A stretch of DNA of 64,000 nt, taken from contig VWZX01004666.1 of assembly GCA_013399015.1 (NCBI GenBank), positions 2,605,603 to 2,669,602 on the forward strand, read 5' to 3'. How positions within the stretch are numbered: position 1 is the stretch's first letter; the number at the start of each line of letters is the position of its first letter. The notes beneath the pieces are model-generated. The model was not told where the DNA came from. It saw only the letters and a program-made list of their open reading frames with translations, and searched no databases. This DNA is from Galbula dea (lineage: Eukaryota > Chordata > Aves > Piciformes > Galbulidae). Of this stretch, positions 60,881 to 64,000 are shown one piece after another. Position numbers and translations under genes: made by a program.

Positions 60881-62439
60881 TGAACTCTTGGCTCTCCATT
60901 TAGCTCAGACATTACATTTTTTGAGTAAAAGCAACAACAATTCTGACAACACAAGAACTTGTAGATAATGATTCAGTTTGTAAGCTCCCCATAAAATACT
61001 CACTTAATACAAGGTACTTCAGTTAACACTCAAGTCCAGGGAGAATCTTATCACTTGATGATCATCTTGTAAGAGAGAGAAAAATTCTGTGCTACACACT
61101 GCTCATTTCCTAGAGTAAGTGAGCCTCTTGGCTCAATTTAAAGCTTCTTGCCTATTTCTGTTCCCCATATTTATTCTATCAGTCCAGTTTTATAACATCC
61201 TAGAAATAATTCACTCGATTTTCTTTCAAAGAGTCAGAAACCATGGCTAGGCATTGGATAGCAGGGTATCAAAATGCTTTGGTAATGAGAAGTGGGCATA
61301 TTTCCTCATGCCTGGGGCCAAGCCCAAAGCCAAGCTGAGCCTTACTACTAGGATGGATTCTTGTTTTTCCAATGTTGTTTTGGATTGCTTCTCACATCCC
61401 ATCCCTGTGTTGGAGTTCGGGTTTGGATAGAAACAGCAGTGCTGAAAGGTTATGAAATGCTTATTTCCGTCATGTCTCTGGCCCAGTCAGCCACAGAAAT
61501 AGTTAGAAGTTTTGGTGGAGCCTCTGATAATTGATTTTCAACCTTGAACTTTGGGGAAATCTACAGATGGCTTGGGAGAGGCTGCGTATTGAGGCTTTCA
61601 AAGCTGACTTAAGAGTACTCCTTTGGAAATGCAGACTCTAATTGGGAGATAATGGAGATATGTCTTCATTTGGTTCTATTTCAGCATCACTAATAAGGTG
61701 CAAGCACTAAAAGGTTGAATAAAAGATTCCCTTTTTATCCCATCTTTGTGATGAGAAAACAGGGGGCGCTTTCGTTTAGCAAAACCTCATTGGTTGTTAT
61801 GATTTGGTTTTGCAAACCTCAAGCCAGGGAGGTTGAGATCTGGCTTCTATTATATTCTAACCAGAGAGTTCATGCAGAAGAGCTTTTCAGCTCAAACTCT
61901 CCTGAATTTGCCCTAACTTCAGATTAATCCCAGCAAAACTTAAACTCTCAGCCCTGTAGGGTCTGTCTGTCAGTGTTGTTAATGTGTTACAATATACTGC
62001 TTAGGGTTTGGTAGACAATGAACTCTCGGAGGGTATTTATCATATGCACACACAGACACGCACAGATGTGTATCTATCTCTATATATTGCAGCATTATGA
62101 GGTTCTCTTTCATTTGACCACAGTGGTTTTTACTTAGCCACAGAAATCTCATGCATATACTAGCCAGCTCCTATTTTCATTTGTGCTGGGGTGAAATCAA
62201 AATCTACTCAGCATGCTTCAAATGGAGGCAGACAGTGTGCCAGCACCATGCCACCAAGGGAGAGAGCTCTGTGCTGGAGTTTGTCTTCTGTGTCTTTATA
62301 GCGCTCAGTGAGTTGCAGCCTAAAGTGGACCAGAACGAGCAAAATTTACATGGCGATTACATGCTGGATGTACTGGATGTGAACAATATTGAGAAATTTA
62401 AGATCCACTATTATAAATACACTTCCAGTATATGCAAAT

Positions 62440-62620
62440 AACTAAATTAATAACAGGCATAACTTTTTAAAGTCACTTGACTTTAATTGATATATCAACG
62501 TAATTGGCAATTACCTTAATTGATATACATGGCATAAAAATTGTGCTCTGGAAAGCTTCCAGTCCTTCATTATTAGAGTATTAAGCCACAACACGCGCAG
62601 ATTACATGGAAATACCACTG
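62440..62620. promoter_or_regulatory. Palindrome-rich AT element
   Basis: Three palindromes follow each other: 9-bp arms TTAAAGTCA/TGACTTTAA with a 2-bp gap (62467-62475, 62478-62486), the perfect 12-mer TTGATATATCAA (62487-62498), and GTAATTG/CAATTAC around one G (62500-62514). The 12-mer TTAATTGATATA occurs twice in direct orientation (62483-62494 and 62516-62527). Homeodomain-type TAATTG cores dominate, and retained CpGs follow at ACACGCGCAG. This could be a multi-site regulatory element. Confidence 0.35.
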
Positions 62621-64000
62621 AGGCATTTGTAAAACAGAAATTCCTTTCTTATGTCTCTTTCTTACATTTTTATATCCATGTGTATATACATAAATATGCA
62701 GAAGAAAAGTCATGAGGACATACTGATTATTGTCAATATAGTCTTTTAAACAATTTCAAGTGATTCCACTAAAGGGTTTCTACAAGTTTCACACTCTGCT
62801 TTTGTGGAAATCAGCTTTCAAGTCAGTCAGGCTAGAGATTAGATCCAAAGATTTAAAACCCCTATAGATCAAAAGCAGATGCTCTTAGAAGACATTTCAG
62901 CCAAGACAAGCCGTCTGGGGACATTGTTACAGCAGGAGAAGACAATTTATCATTAAAACATGAAAGCCTCTGTTCAATAATAACCAGATGTATTAAAAAA
63001 AAAAAAGAAGGAAAGGAAAAGAAAAAGAGAGAGAAAGAAAAAAAACCCAGGGGTGTCAAGGTCTTGATTCATTTGTCTCCCACTAGAAATCATCTTTATC
63101 CTGTACTTAGGAAACGAGTGCAGATTCTTTGATGCCAAGACATAATATAAGAAAAATTGAAACGTTTCACATTGTAAATCCTTGGCAATTGTCAAGGAAA
63201 TTTTAATTGTATAAAAATCTGTGATGCCTTAGGTAAAGATAAGGAGCAATCAAGTTAAAGAACTGTTTCTGTGACCTAAAAAGAGGAGGAAGATCTGACA
63301 GGAGCATTTCAGACCCTTCTCTGTTTGTACCAGTGTTCACTTTTTCCTATCTTCACCCTGACCTATTGCAGCTTGGCGATAGTGCTGAGTTTTAACCTAA
63401 AAACTCCTCTCTAAACATTTGCAAATGCCATTTAAGCCTTCCTCACATCACAGAGGGATTGCTGCAGGCCACAGATGTGTGGGGAAGGCAGGCTCAGTGG
63501 GATGGGATGAGTTGCCTCCTCATACCAATAGGAGAGACAGGAAGTAAAATTTTGAAGATCTCACTTTTCCCATCTCGTACTCTAACCACTAGAGAGCATC
63601 CCTTCCCAGTGAAATGTATAGCTCTGCAACAGGAAATGCATCTGCTGCCAGTAGATGGGATGTAGGAAGTCCTCTTCACTCTCTTGTCTTGTTTTACAGG
63701 CCATGCTGTAAGAGAAGTGGGTGTGATTAACGACATTTGTTATATTTAAAATCATTTCCAGGTCTGTGGTTAGACATTTCAGGCCAAAGTTCCCTAGAGA
63801 ACAAGTACATCTAAGGACTCGAGCGAGTCATGTGAAGTCAGGACACGAATTCTTTGCCGTTGCCACCAAGGAGGTCACAGAGCAATCTGCCTAAGCAACA
63901 TGGTCCACCCACAAGATGAGACACAAACCTCATTGCTTTTCTCATAGGAATATGGGAGTGAAAGGCACATAATGTCAGAGAGATGGGAGTGAACTTGCTG
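62621..64000. other. Unique noncoding DNA to window end
   Basis: Contains the polypurine tract at 63.0 kb and a small CpG-bearing hairpin, GACTCG/CGAGTC, at 63816-63829. No gene is visible and the window ends in unremarkable sequence. Confidence 0.5.
62995..63045 (+). repeat. 51-nt uninterrupted polypurine tract
   Basis: A run of 51 purines beginning with 12 A residues and continuing as GAAGGAAAGG/GAGAGAG-type sequence. Long purine tracts of this kind can adopt triplex structures. The overlapping minus-strand open frames here are poly-Phe/Ser artefacts of this tract. Confidence 0.93.

Larger units (their letters stand above)
59056..62439. other. Unique noncoding DNA with candidate elements
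   Basis: Outside the candidate elements at 60.0 and 60.5-60.9 kb nothing is called. At 62281-62301 a pyrimidine-rich stretch ending in TTTATAG precedes an open frame to 62441. This is discussed as a possible exon but not supported as a gene. Confidence 0.5.

Noticed and set aside
1..64000. CRISPR arrays, operons, tRNA or rRNA genes, endogenous retrovirus LTR or gag/pol/env remnants
   Set aside because: I saw no regularly spaced repeats, no tRNA-like cloverleaf with A/B boxes, no rRNA motifs and no retroviral protein motifs. The composition is that of a vertebrate noncoding region.

Overview
The window looks like a bird chromosome segment: intergenic or long-intron DNA, AT-rich and poor in CpG. 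No host protein-coding gene can be supported from the sequence. The avian assignment rests on CR1 LINE fragments. Two have the typical CR1 3' end (around 37240-37475), with the motifs TTGGACTAGATGATCTT and GGTCCCTTCCA. One on the minus strand (14551-14805) still encodes the C-terminus of the CR1 reverse-transcriptase polyprotein. I recognise no L1, Alu-like or B1/B2 elements, which argues against a mammal. Several more eroded CR1 copies resemble subfamilies common in turtles and crocodiles, and a few MIR-like SINE relics are present. That mix fits an archosaur, most likely a bird. The species cannot be read from the sequence.

Layout: 1-14 kb is unique DNA with scattered CpG-retaining or homeobox-motif-rich patches (5.3-5.9 kb, 10.7-11.1 kb, 13.5-13.6 kb), a TTGG/TTTG microsatellite at 9.3 kb and an A-rich tract at 14.06 kb. 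14-32 kb holds most of the old repeats: CR1 at 14.6, 19.4, 24.4, 27.3 and 31.5 kb, MIR at 20.2-20.6 kb, and a short 16-bp minisatellite at 20.9 kb. 32-46 kb is almost featureless apart from the CR1 pair at 37.3 kb and an ancient MIR-like element at 45.5 kb. 46-55 kb has a candidate conserved patch at 46.2-47.1 kb and CR1 relics at 48.7 and 53.9 kb. 55-64 kb contains a small CpG-dense spot beside a GGGAA repeat (55.6 kb), a MIR relic (56.5 kb) and several AT-rich, homeodomain-core-rich or palindromic patches (58.9-59.1, 60.0, 60.5-60.9 and 62.4-62.6 kb).

Open frames are short (the longest is 157 codons), overlap on both strands and show no domain I recognise, apart from the CR1 remnant. The most interesting signals are therefore candidate cis-regulatory elements: a cluster of ATTAG/CTAAT cores at 58936-59055, and three back-to-back palindromes with a 12-bp direct repeat at 62467-62527. 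Their conservation is inferred from composition and motif density, not measured. I see no evidence of a novel protein system, CRISPR array, operon or mobile gene cluster.
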